12,835 nt of DNA from Halomonas sp. (GTDB lineage: Bacteria > Pseudomonadota > Gammaproteobacteria > Pseudomonadales > Halomonadaceae): positions 1 through 12,835 of the forward strand of contig PWIZ01000237.1 of assembly GCA_003560175.1 (NCBI GenBank), read 5' to 3'. Below are positions 1 through 6,181 of the stretch, in pieces. A program made the translations under genes and the position numbers. Below the pieces are notes generated by a model. It worked only from the letters and a program-made list of their open reading frames with translations, did no database searches and had not been told where the DNA came from. Within the stretch, counting starts at the first letter, position 1; each line of letters starts with the position of its first letter.

Positions 1-9
1 GACCCACCA
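1..9 (+). tRNA. 3' tail of an upstream tRNA, probably a second tRNA-Lys (partial)
   Basis: The first nine bases, GACCCACCA, are identical to the last nine bases of the complete tRNA-Lys at 40-115: end of the acceptor strand, discriminator A and encoded CCA. This suggests the window opens at the end of a tandem tRNA-Lys copy. Only nine bases are visible, so another tRNA with the same acceptor end cannot be excluded. Confidence 0.5.
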
Positions 10-21
10 TCCGAACCTGTA

Positions 22-37
22 TGCTTGCTGGCAAGCA
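22..37 (+). other. Spacer hairpin between tandem tRNAs
   Basis: TGCTTGC (22-28) and GCAAGCA (31-37) form a perfect inverted repeat around TG, which folds as a six-pair stem with a four-base loop. It fills most of the 30-base spacer between the partial tRNA and tRNA-Lys and has no T-tract. A spacer stem that helps processing of a polycistronic tRNA precursor is more likely than a terminator; this is inferred. Confidence 0.4.
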
Positions 38-39
38 CC

Positions 40-115
40 GGGTCGTTAGCTCAGTTGGTAGAGCAGTTGGCTTTTAACCAATTGGTCGTAGGTTCGAATC
101 CTACACGACCCACCA
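40..115 (+). tRNA. tRNA-Lys (anticodon TTT)
   Basis: This is a complete 76-base tRNA. The acceptor stem is GGGTCGT (40-46) pairing with ACGACCC (105-111), followed by discriminator A112 and encoded CCA 113-115. The anticodon arm is GTTGG / CTTTTAA / CCAAT (66-82) with anticodon TTT at 73-75, and the T-loop is the canonical TTCGAAT. The sequence is nearly identical to E. coli tRNA-Lys as I recall it. It decodes AAA and AAG. It lies just before a strong terminator and is probably the last gene of a tRNA transcript. Confidence 0.97.
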
Positions 116-122
116 GACACAC

Positions 123-164
123 AAAAAAGCGCCGCCGCTTCCCTGGAAGCGGCGGCGCTTTTTT
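123..164 (+). terminator. Rho-independent terminator after tRNA-Lys
   Basis: A perfect 14-pair GC-rich stem (129-142 with 145-158) is preceded by six A and followed by six T (159-164). The A-tract upstream also makes it work as a terminator on the opposite strand. It ends the tRNA transcript and separates it from nadA. Confidence 0.92.
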
Positions 165-370
165 CGTGATCGTTCTGAAGCTCTGCGTCCAGGCAGGGTG
201 GCGACGGGAGTTTTCGCGGCAAGACGCAACGGGGAGCTCGATGCCGGGGGAGCTATTCGACGGCAATATGGTCTAGAATGGTTAGCGGCCGACCATGGCG
301 AGAGACGCAAGGGTTGGCCCCTAGGCGCATCGTCCGCGCGGAGCGCGCGAGTGGCGATGCACCCGATCAC

Positions 371-387
371 GCAGGGGGAGCCCCTGC
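371..387 (+). other. Leader hairpin just upstream of nadA
   Basis: GCAGGGG (371-377) and CCCCTGC (381-387) form a perfect seven-pair stem with a three-base loop, 20 bases before the chosen nadA start. The 165-407 stretch holds no other gene I can support and no convincing promoter. The hairpin could affect nadA translation, or be chance in GC-rich DNA. Confidence 0.35.
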
Positions 388-407
388 CAGTCACAGTGGT
401 AGACACG

Positions 408-1436
408 ATGACGATCATGACTTCCCGTGTGGAGGTGCGCGAACACCTGACCCGCACCTATTGCCCCACCCGCATCCCCGTCGAGGATGAGGCGCGCATC
501 GAGGAGATCAAGCGACTCCTCGATGCTAACAATGCCGTCCTGGTAGCCCACTACTACACCGACGATGCCATTCAGCAGCTCGCCGAGGAGACCGGTGGCT
601 GCGTGGCCGATTCCCTGGAGATGGCGCGCTTCGGCGCCCGCCACGAGGCCGACACCTTGGTGGTGGCCGGCGTGCGCTTCATGGGCGAGACCGCCAAGAT
701 CCTCTCGCCGGACAAACGCGTGCTGATGCCCACTCTGGAGGCGACCTGCTCGCTGGATCTGGGCTGCCCTGCCGACGAGTTCGCTGCCTTCTGCGACCAG
801 CACCCCGATCGCACCGTAGTGGTCTACGCCAACACCTCGGCGGCGGTGAAGGCCCGCGCTGACTGGGTAGTGACCTCGTCGATTGCCGTGGAGGTGATCG
901 AGGAACTCCAGGCCCGCGGCGAGAAGATCCTCTGGGCCCCGGACAAGCATCTCGGCGGCTACATCCAGAAAAAGACCGGCGCCGACATGCTGCTGTGGGA
1001 TGGTGCCTGCATCGTTCACGAGGAGTTCAAGGCCAAGGGGGTCGAGGATCTCAAGGCCCTCTATCCGGAGGCCGCGGTGCTGGTGCATCCGGAGTCACCG
1101 GCGGCGGTGGTGGAGCTGGCCGACGTGGCGGGCTCTACCTCTCAGCTCATCAAGGCGGCGAAAGAGCTGCCCAATGACAAGCTGATCGTTGCCACCGACC
1201 GCGGTATCTTCTTCAAGATGCAGCAGGCAGTGCCCGAGAAGACACTCTTCGAGGCGCCTACCGCCGGTAACGGCGCCACCTGCAGGAGCTGCGCCCACTG
1301 TCCGTGGATGGCGATGAACGCCCTAGACAACCTGGCCGATGCCCTGCGCAATGGCTCCGGCGAGATATTCATTGACGACGCACTTCGCCTGGCGGCCCTC
1401 AAGCCCTTGGAGCGGATGCTGAACTTCAAGCAATAG
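408..1436 (+). CDS. nadA: Quinolinate synthase NadA
   Basis: NadA condenses iminoaspartate with dihydroxyacetone phosphate to give quinolinate, in de novo NAD synthesis in the cytoplasm. It needs a [4Fe-4S] cluster. In the 342-residue product the three cluster cysteines fall at Cys114, Cys201 (GACIVHEEF) and Cys298 ([13 protein letters not shown]). Each is one residue from the E. coli positions 113, 200 and 297, which supports full length and the start at 408. The substrate-binding AHYYTDD segment is near residues 47-53. Frame-compatible ATGs exist at 417 and 357, and the frame stays open back to 198, but the earlier sequence looks like low-complexity GC-rich shadow. No strong Shine-Dalgarno sequence precedes 408, so the exact start is less certain than the identity. 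nadC, the next pathway step, lies about 9 kb downstream on the other strand. Confidence 0.95.
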   Translation: MTIMTSRVEVREHLTRTYCPTRIPVEDEARIEEIKRLLDANNAVLVAHYYTDDAIQQLAEETGGCVADSLEMARFGARHEADTLVVAGVRFMGETAKILSPDKRVLMPTLEATCSLDLGCPADEFAAFCDQHPDRTVVVYANTSAAVKARADWVVTSSIAVEVIEELQARGEKILWAPDKHLGGYIQKKTGADMLLWDGACIVHEEFKAKGVEDLKALYPEAAVLVHPESPAAVVELADVAGSTSQLIKAAKELPNDKLIVATDRGIFFKMQQAVPEKTLFEAPTAGNGATCRSCAHCPWMAMNALDNLADALRNGSGEIFIDDALRLAALKPLERMLNFKQ

Positions 1437-1437
1437 G

Positions 1438-1545
1438 CTACAAGCGGCAAGCCACAAGGAAACCCAGGGTCTTCGGCCAGCTACAAGGGACAGCAGGCAA
1501 GGCAAGCCCCTATGTAGCTTGCCCTCCGGGGGACATTTGCCTTGC
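1438..1545. repeat. Short repeat-like intergenic segment with nested inverted repeats
   Basis: The gap between convergent nadA and bepA holds CTACAAG twice (1438-1444, 1481-1487) and its inverse in GTAGCTTG (1514-1521). It also holds two inverted repeats: GGCAAGC/GCTTGCC (1501-1507/1517-1523) and GCAAGGCAA/TTGCCTTGC (1497-1505/1537-1545). Low-complexity CTACAAGC-type intergenic repeats occur in halomonads and pseudomonads as I recall. Alternatively it is a weak bidirectional terminator, although neither stem has a T-tract. Confidence 0.45.
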
Positions 1546-1554
1546 TCCTTGAAT

Positions 1555-3018
1555 TTAGAACTTCTCCAGCGTCTCCCGGTAGCCGATAAACGCCTCGCGG
1601 CGCCGCTCGATGCGGGCAGCCGCTCCGGCGTCCCCCTCCTGTTCGGCCACCTGTCTGGCCACCTCCAGCTGGCGGATAGCCTCACTGATGCGTCCGTCCA
1701 GCTGCAGCTGCTCGGCCCGGGCCAGGTGTCCCCAGGCTTCGCGGCCGCTGCGTCCGGCGGCCTGGGCCAGCAGGGCGAACACCTGGGGGTCCTCGTGGCG
1801 TCGCTCGGCGATCTCGCGCAGTACCCGCCATGCCTCGTCGGGGTCGCGCTGCAGTAGTGCCTCGCCCAGGGTCAGAGTGGCGGGCAGGTGCCCCGGCATC
1901 AGCCGCAGCAGGCGTCGGCTGCGCTCGATGGCGTCGTCATAGCGGCCGGCATCGAAGGCCACTTCGGCGGCCGAGGCGGGCAGTAGGCCAAGGTCGGGTT
2001 CCTGGCGGGACAGGGCGTCGAGGGTCGCGAGTGCGGCATTGGTATTGCCCCGGCGGGCCTCCACCAGAGCGCCAAGGTAGCGCCGGGCAGCCTCGGGCAC
2101 GTCGTCCTGCGCCAGCCGATTGATGGCCTGCTGCGGGTCGTGCTCGTGAATCACCAGCAGGGCTCGGGCGCGCACCAGATGGTACTGGAGATCGTCGTCG
2201 CGAGGGGAGGGCACGGTGAGCTGGTCGGCCCGGTTCTGAGTGTCGCTGATTCGCGACTCAGTCACCGGGTGGGTGAGCAGGAACTCTGGTGGATTGCCGC
2301 CCTGGAGGCTGGCCATGCGCTGCATGGCGCGGAACATGCGCACCATGGCCTGGGGGTCGTAGCCGGCCTGGGCCATGGCCTGCAGGCCAATGCGGTCGGC
2401 CTCCTGCTCGAAGCGCCGGGAGTAGGCCAGCTGGTCCTGGATGAAGGCGGCCTGGGAGCCCATTGCCATGCCGATGCCGGCCTCGCCACCGCCGGCGGCA
2501 GCGATCAACATGCCGGCCAGCATGGCGGCCATGGCCGGCACCTGGGTCTGTTCGGTGCGGGCCTGGCCGCGGGCATAGTGGCGCTGGGATAGGTGCCCCA
2601 ACTCATGGGCCAGCACCGAGATCATGGCGGCCTCTTCCTCGGCGAAGGCGAAAAGTCCGGCATTCACGCCAATGATGCCCCCCGGCACGGCGAAGGCGTT
2701 GAGCTGCCGGCTGTCGACCAGGGTGATCAGCGGCTGACTGCCGCCGAGTCCGCTGTGGGGGAGCAGGCGCGTGACCATCGACTCCACGTAGTGCTGGGCG
2801 ATGGGGTCCTGCCACTGGGGCGCGCGGGCCCGGAACTGCCGTAGCCAGGCACGCCCCAATCGAAACTCTTCACCGCTGGCGGCCTGGCTGTCACCGCTGG
2901 CAAGGCTCGGCAGTCCGGCGGCGCTGTCCCACTGGGGCTGGGTCCACTGGGCGGTAGCAGGCAGGGCCAGCGCCAGGCACAGGGCGCCGATGGCGAGTCG
3001 GGGAAAACGGCGCGGCAT
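1555..3018 (-). CDS. bepA: Beta-barrel assembly-enhancing protease BepA (M48 metalloprotease with TPRs)
   Basis: BepA is a periplasmic zinc protease and chaperone that promotes maturation of the LPS transporter LptD and degrades stalled outer-membrane proteins. The start at 3018 gives 487 residues, the same length as E. coli BepA, with AGGAG nine bases upstream. Residues 1-23 are a signal peptide ending ALPATA. The zinc motif HELGH is at 138-142, and Glu204 of FEQEAD is the probable third ligand. His250 in LLTHP probably matches the E. coli His246 switch. From about residue 300 the chain is Ala/Leu/Arg-rich helical repeats of TPR type, ending in ETLEKF. The frame is open to 3144 but the extra residues have no signal-peptide character. 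It is divergent from the TusA-family gene. Confidence 0.93.
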   Translation of the reverse strand: MPRRFPRLAIGALCLALALPATAQWTQPQWDSAAGLPSLASGDSQAASGEEFRLGRAWLRQFRARAPQWQDPIAQHYVESMVTRLLPHSGLGGSQPLITLVDSRQLNAFAVPGGIIGVNAGLFAFAEEEAAMISVLAHELGHLSQRHYARGQARTEQTQVPAMAAMLAGMLIAAAGGGEAGIGMAMGSQAAFIQDQLAYSRRFEQEADRIGLQAMAQAGYDPQAMVRMFRAMQRMASLQGGNPPEFLLTHPVTESRISDTQNRADQLTVPSPRDDDLQYHLVRARALLVIHEHDPQQAINRLAQDDVPEAARRYLGALVEARRGNTNAALATLDALSRQEPDLGLLPASAAEVAFDAGRYDDAIERSRRLLRLMPGHLPATLTLGEALLQRDPDEAWRVLREIAERRHEDPQVFALLAQAAGRSGREAWGHLARAEQLQLDGRISEAIRQLEVARQVAEQEGDAGAAARIERRREAFIGYRETLEKF

Positions 3019-3062
3019 GCTCGGGATCTCCTGTGGTGGGCCGAGGTGGCCATGGTCTGACA

Positions 3063-3091
3063 TTGATTCAGCCGGTAAAGTGCCTTTAAAT
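3063..3091 (+). promoter_or_regulatory. Candidate sigma70 promoter for the tusA-like/perM pair
   Basis: TTGATT (3063-3068) and TTAAAT (3086-3091) are separated by 17 bases, each matching four of six consensus bases. They lie in the AT-richer centre of the 152-base divergent gap, about 80 bases before the first start codon. The match is moderate; no equally good bepA promoter was found on the other strand. Confidence 0.4.
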
Positions 3092-3170
3092 CCAGGGGGT
3101 TTCCATGCTGCGTGGCCATCGGGCGCCAGGCAGTGCGCTTCCACCCCCCTTCATTGTTTCGGGAGAGATC

Positions 3171-3419
3171 ATGGCTCTGCAAACCGACGACCTGCTCGAT
3201 GCCCGCGGTCTTCCCTGCCCGCTGCCGCTGCTCAAGGCGAAGCAGGCGTTGGCGCGCCTTGCTCCGGGCCAGCTGCTCGAGGTGATGGCAACCGATGCCG
3301 GCTCCTGGCAGGACTTCGAGACCTTCACCACCCAGAGTCACCATGACATGCTGGAGCGAGAGGAGCGAGGCGACGTCTATCACTACTGGATCCGCAAGGG
3401 CGGGGAGGGGTCTTCATGA
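3171..3419 (+). CDS. TusA-family sulfur-carrier protein (like P. aeruginosa PA1006)
   Basis: This 82-residue protein carries the TusA-family N-terminal motif DARGLPCPLPLLKAKQAL, with the persulfide-accepting cysteine at Cys16 inside the CPxP element. The family relays sulfur to tRNA thiolation or to molybdenum-cofactor maturation. GGGAGA lies four bases before ATG 3171 and supports this start. The stop overlaps the start of the PerM-like gene (ATGA), so the two are translationally coupled. In Pseudomonas aeruginosa a TusA-like gene holds the same place between bepA and perM; that protein (PA1006) has been reported as a persulfide-modified factor needed for molybdenum homeostasis. Shared position suggests, but does not prove, the same role; a true TusA or YedF-type carrier is the alternative. 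Confidence 0.88.
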   Translation: MALQTDDLLDARGLPCPLPLLKAKQALARLAPGQLLEVMATDAGSWQDFETFTTQSHHDMLEREERGDVYHYWIRKGGEGSS

Positions 3420-4516
3420 CCCTGCGGACGGTCTTCAAGGGCTGGATCGACCACTACTTCTCCGACGAGGAGGCGGTGATCCTGTTGGTGCTGCTGGTGT
3501 TCGGCTTCGCCGCGGTGATCTTTCTCGGCCGCATGTTGGCGCCTTTCCTCACCGCCCTGGTGATCGCCTTCCTGTTGCAGGGGGCCGTGAGCTGGCTGCA
3601 GCGGCGCCACGTGCCCCACCTGCTGGCGGTGTTCCTGGTGTTCCTGGGCTTCATTGGCATCCTGCTGGCGCTGGCCTTTATCCTGATGCCGTTGATCTGG
3701 AACCAGCTGGTGGGGCTGGTGCAGGAGACGCCGCGCATGTTCGCCAGCGGTCAGCAGCTACTCGACGACCTGCAGGAGCGCTACCCGCAGCTGATCACCC
3801 CCGATCAGATCCAGAACTGGGTCGCAGTGGCCGGGCGCGAGATGACCCAGTTCGGCCAGCGCGCCCTGACCCTGTCGTTGGCGTCGCTTGGCAACGTGCT
3901 GTCGTTGATCATCTACCTGGTGCTGGTGCCGATCCTGGTGTTCTTCCTGCTCAAGGACCGCGACAGGCTGGTCGATTTCACCCTGTCGCTGCTGCCCCGC
4001 AAGCGTGCCCTGATGACCCGCATCTGGCAGGAGATGGACGTCCAGATCGCCAACTATGTGCGTGGCAAGTTCATCGAGATCATCATCGTGGGCACCGTCT
4101 CCTTCCTCACCTTCGCCTACTTCGGGCTGCCCTATTCGGCGCTGCTGGCGGTACTGGTGGGCTTCTCGGTGCTGGTGCCCTACATCGGTGCGGCAGTGGC
4201 CACTCTGCCGGTGGCGGCGGTTGCGGGCTTCCACTTCGGCATGACCAGCGAGTTCGCCTATGTGGTGATCGCTTACGGTATCATCCAGGCGCTGGACGGC
4301 AACGTGCTGGTGCCGATCCTGTTTTCCGAGGCGGTCAACCTGCATCCGGTGTCGATCATCGTGGCGGTGCTTTTCTTCGGGGGGATCTGGGGATTCTGGG
4401 GGATCTTCTTCGCCATTCCGCTGGCCACCCTGCTCAAGGCGCTGGTCTACGCTTGGCCGCGGGGAATTCAGCGGCACAAGCGCGAGGAGGCCGTCGAGGG
4501 GCTGGTCGAGGAGTGA
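3416..4516 (+). CDS. AI-2E family transporter / PerM-like permease
   Basis: The 366-residue inner-membrane protein belongs to the PerM/YdiK/TqsA family (AI-2E transporter-like). Hydrophobic segments occur near residues 20-45, 45-65, 68-100, 150-182, 215-240 and 240-280, then a long pair near 285-345. A soluble stretch around residues 100-150 (QETPRMFASGQQLLDDLQ) lies between the N- and C-terminal membrane blocks, as usual for the family, and the C-terminus is charged. The conserved family motif near PYIGAAVATLPV is visible. Start ATG 3416 overlaps the previous stop by four bases. The substrate is not known from sequence: TqsA exports autoinducer-2, some family members are Na+/H+ antiporters, and PerM itself is uncharacterised, so autoinducer transport should not be assumed. 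Confidence 0.88.
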   Translation: MTLRTVFKGWIDHYFSDEEAVILLVLLVFGFAAVIFLGRMLAPFLTALVIAFLLQGAVSWLQRRHVPHLLAVFLVFLGFIGILLALAFILMPLIWNQLVGLVQETPRMFASGQQLLDDLQERYPQLITPDQIQNWVAVAGREMTQFGQRALTLSLASLGNVLSLIIYLVLVPILVFFLLKDRDRLVDFTLSLLPRKRALMTRIWQEMDVQIANYVRGKFIEIIIVGTVSFLTFAYFGLPYSALLAVLVGFSVLVPYIGAAVATLPVAAVAGFHFGMTSEFAYVVIAYGIIQALDGNVLVPILFSEAVNLHPVSIIVAVLFFGGIWGFWGIFFAIPLATLLKALVYAWPRGIQRHKREEAVEGLVEE

Positions 4517-4545
4517 GCGGGGGCGGCGCAGCGGCCGCCCCCGCT
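4516..4545. terminator. Strong GC hairpin between convergent perM-like gene and bcp (no T-tract)
   Basis: A perfect 12-pair stem (4516-4527 with 4534-4545) closes a six-base loop and starts on the last base of the perM-like stop codon. Neither side has a run of T, so it is not a standard intrinsic terminator. It may act as a bidirectional 3'-end or mRNA-stabilising structure for the convergent transcripts. Confidence 0.6.
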
Positions 4546-4553
4546 GGGGTGCC

Positions 4554-5042
4554 TCAGTCGGCGTTCAGGCGACCATCCTGCAGCGCCTGGGCGGCTTTCA
4601 GTACCTCCTGGGCGTGGCCCGGCACCTTGACCCCGCGCTACTCCTTGGCGAGCCGGCCCTCGGCGTCGATCAGGAAGGTGCTGCGCTCGATGCCCAGGTG
4701 CTCCTTGCCGTAAAGCTTCTTGAGCTTGATGACGTCGAACACTGTGCACACCGTTTCGTCCTTGTCGGAGATCAGTTCGAAGTTGAAGCCCTGCTTGGCC
4801 TTGAAGTTCTCCTGGGCACGGATACCATCCCGGGAGACACCCAGGATCACGGTGTTGCTGGCGTCGAAGTTCGACTTGCGGTCGCGGAAGTCACTGCCCT
4901 CAGTGGTGCACCCCGGGGTGCTGGCCTTGGGGTAGAAGTAGATCACCACCTGCCGGCCCTTGAGCTCGGAGAGGGACACGGTGGTATCACCGGTGGCGCT
5001 GGCGGTGAAGTCGGGAACCGGCTGGCCGATGCTCATGCTCAT
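4554..5042 (-). pseudogene. bcp: Bcp/PrxQ thioredoxin-dependent peroxiredoxin, interrupted by an in-frame amber codon
   Basis: Bcp reduces hydrogen and organic peroxides with thioredoxin as donor. Start ATG 5042 has AGGAG six bases upstream. The peroxidatic cysteine is Cys45 in ASTPGCTTEG. The position of the E. coli resolving Cys50 is Ser here; Cys99 is the only other cysteine. Translation stops after residue 134 (GRLAKE) at TAG, 4638-4640. In the same frame the sequence continues RGVKVPGHAQEVL and so on for 27 residues to TGA at 4554. This is the usual Bcp C-terminus, where relatives have Trp at the stop position (xWRxVKVPGH). A single TGG-to-TAG change explains it, giving a 162-residue parent of normal length. 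The gene may be inactive, may make a 134-residue truncated protein lacking the last helix, may be read through, or may reflect a sequencing error. It is divergent from dapA. Confidence 0.85.
4638..4640 (-). other. Premature TAG codon in bcp, in place of conserved Trp
   Basis: The plus strand reads CTA where CCA would restore TGG. Both flanks are in one frame and both match the family, so this is a nonsense change rather than a frameshift. Confidence 0.85.
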
Positions 5043-5075
5043 GGGAGTCTCCTGCGCGTTGGTTGAGGGAGGTTG

Positions 5076-5104
5076 ATTACACGCAAGTGCTGCGGCGCTG
5101 TCAA
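5076..5104 (-). promoter_or_regulatory. Sigma70 promoter for bcp
   Basis: On the minus strand TTGACA (5104-5099, six of six) and TGTAAT (5081-5076, five of six) are separated by 17 bases. The predicted transcript starts near 5069, about 27 bases before the bcp start codon. This is one of the best promoter matches in the window and suggests that bcp is, or was recently, expressed. Confidence 0.65.
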
Positions 5105-5121
5105 AGTCCCAAACGCCGCAG
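5090..5121. promoter_or_regulatory. Inverted repeat overlapping the bcp promoter (possible operator)
   Basis: CTGCGGCG (5090-5097) and CGCCGCAG (5114-5121) form a perfect 8-base inverted repeat. One arm lies in the -35/-10 spacer and the other just upstream of the -35. A direct repeat, GTCAAAGT, lies at 5100-5107 and 5126-5133, with the inverse TTTGACC at 5174-5180. The arrangement suits a regulator site, but no known consensus was recognised. Confidence 0.4.
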
Positions 5122-5145
5122 TGCGGTCAAAGTGGTGCGCCTTGC

Positions 5146-5174
5146 TGTACAGGCTCTGGCGGGCTGAGTACCAT
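5146..5174 (+). promoter_or_regulatory. Candidate promoter for the dapA operon
   Basis: TGTACA (5146-5151) and TACCAT (5169-5174) are spaced by 17 bases, each four of six to consensus. This would give a leader of about 85 bases for dapA. The match is modest. Confidence 0.35.
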
Positions 5175-5214
5175 TTGACCCTTGATGTGGGCCACGGGCC
5201 CCGCCCCTTCCTGA

Positions 5215-5230
5215 CCCGGTGCGAACCGGG
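5215..5230 (+). other. GNRA-tetraloop hairpin in the dapA leader
   Basis: CCCGGT (5215-5220) and ACCGGG (5225-5230) close the four-base loop GCGA, a GNRA tetraloop, 22 bases before the dapA ribosome-binding site. It probably folds in the mRNA; a regulatory role is unproven. No lysine-riboswitch architecture is visible. Confidence 0.4.
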
Positions 5231-5266
5231 CCGAGGCGTAGCCCTCGAATCGAGAGGATAGAGAGG

Positions 5267-6151
5267 ATGATCACTGGCAGTATCGTCGCCCTAGCGACGC
5301 CGATGAAGGTCAATGGCGACATCGACTGGGAAGCGCTGCGTCGCCTGGTGAACTTCCACCTCGACAACGGCACCGATGGCATTGTCGCCGCCGGCACCAC
5401 CGGCGAGCCCACCACCATGTCGTTCGCCGAGCATTTCGATGTGATCCGCACCGTGGTGGAAGAGGTTAACGGACGCATTCCGGTCATCGCCGGTACCGGT
5501 GCCAACGCTACCTCCGAGGCGGTGGAACTGGCCCGCTATGCCGGTGAGGTGGGGGCAGATTACTGCCTGTCGGTCTGTCCCTACTATAACAAGCCCACCC
5601 AGGAGGGGCTCTACCGCCACTTCAAGGCCGTTGCAGAGGGCAGCAAGCTGCCGGTGATCCTCTACAACGTGCCGGGTCGCACCGCCTGCGACCTCTACAA
5701 CGAGACCGTGCTGCGCCTGGCCGAGGTCGACAACATCATCGGCCTCAAGGATGCCACCGGTAACCTGGAGCGGGCAGAGGACCTGATTGCACGGCTCCAG
5801 GGCAGCGGCTTCATGCTCTATTCCGGCGACGACGGCACCGCCTGCGACTTCATGCTGATGGGTGGCCACGGCGATATCTCGGTGACCGCCAACGTGGCCC
5901 CCAGGGCCATGCACGACCTCTGTGCGGCGGCGGTGGGCGGTGATGCCGACCACGCCCACCAGCTCAATACCCGGCTGATGCCACTGCACACCAACCTGGG
6001 TATCGAGTCCAATCCGATCCCGGTCAAATGGGCGCTCTACCGCATGGGGCTGATCGAGCCGGGCATCCGCCTGCCGCTTACCTGGCTCTCGGAGAAGTAC
6101 CACTCCACGATCAGCGAGGCCCTGCAGCTGGCCGGCGTGATCGAGGATTGA
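5267..6151 (+). CDS. dapA: 4-hydroxy-tetrahydrodipicolinate synthase DapA
   Basis: DapA condenses pyruvate with aspartate semialdehyde, the committed step to diaminopimelate and lysine in the cytoplasm. The 294-residue chain (E. coli 292) has the catalytic set at the same numbers as E. coli: Thr44 and Thr45 in AAGTTGE, Tyr107 in CPYYNKP, Tyr133 in ILYNVPGRT, Arg138, and the Schiff-base Lys161 in IGLKDATG. Start ATG 5267 has GAGAGGA eight bases upstream; an earlier in-frame ATG at 5219 adds an arginine-rich stretch not found in the family and is rejected. It leads a co-directional series with bamC, an MBL-fold gene and purC. The dapA-bamC adjacency is conserved in gammaproteobacteria. In E. 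coli gcvR lies next to it on the other side; here bcp does. Confidence 0.97.
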   Translation: MITGSIVALATPMKVNGDIDWEALRRLVNFHLDNGTDGIVAAGTTGEPTTMSFAEHFDVIRTVVEEVNGRIPVIAGTGANATSEAVELARYAGEVGADYCLSVCPYYNKPTQEGLYRHFKAVAEGSKLPVILYNVPGRTACDLYNETVLRLAEVDNIIGLKDATGNLERAEDLIARLQGSGFMLYSGDDGTACDFMLMGGHGDISVTANVAPRAMHDLCAAAVGGDADHAHQLNTRLMPLHTNLGIESNPIPVKWALYRMGLIEPGIRLPLTWLSEKYHSTISEALQLAGVIED

Positions 6152-6181
6152 CCGGCAACGAGCCGGAACCTGGAGAACTGG

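Noticed and set aside
274..279. TAGAAT as the -10 box of a nadA promoter
   Set aside because: It matches five of six bases, but no acceptable -35 lies 16-18 bases upstream; the nearest TTCGAC is only 12 bases away.
198..407. N-terminal extension of NadA by 70 residues
   Set aside because: The cluster cysteines match E. coli numbering within one residue when the start is 408, and the upstream peptide is low-complexity translation of GC-rich DNA.
321..1088. Long antisense frame over nadA, and similar antisense frames over perM-like, dapA, the MBL-fold gene and purC
   Set aside because: All lie opposite well-supported genes, have His/Gly/Arg/Gln-rich composition and lack ribosome-binding sites; they come from GC-rich codon bias.
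3295..4713. Long 472-codon plus-strand frame over the perM-like gene
   Set aside because: It is a +1 shadow of the tusA-like and perM-like genes, rich in Gly, Ala, Arg and Pro, with no family features; the real genes overlap it in frames with clear motifs.
5175..5266. Lysine riboswitch upstream of dapA
   Set aside because: The leader is too short and lacks the multi-helix core of the L-box; only one small tetraloop hairpin is present.
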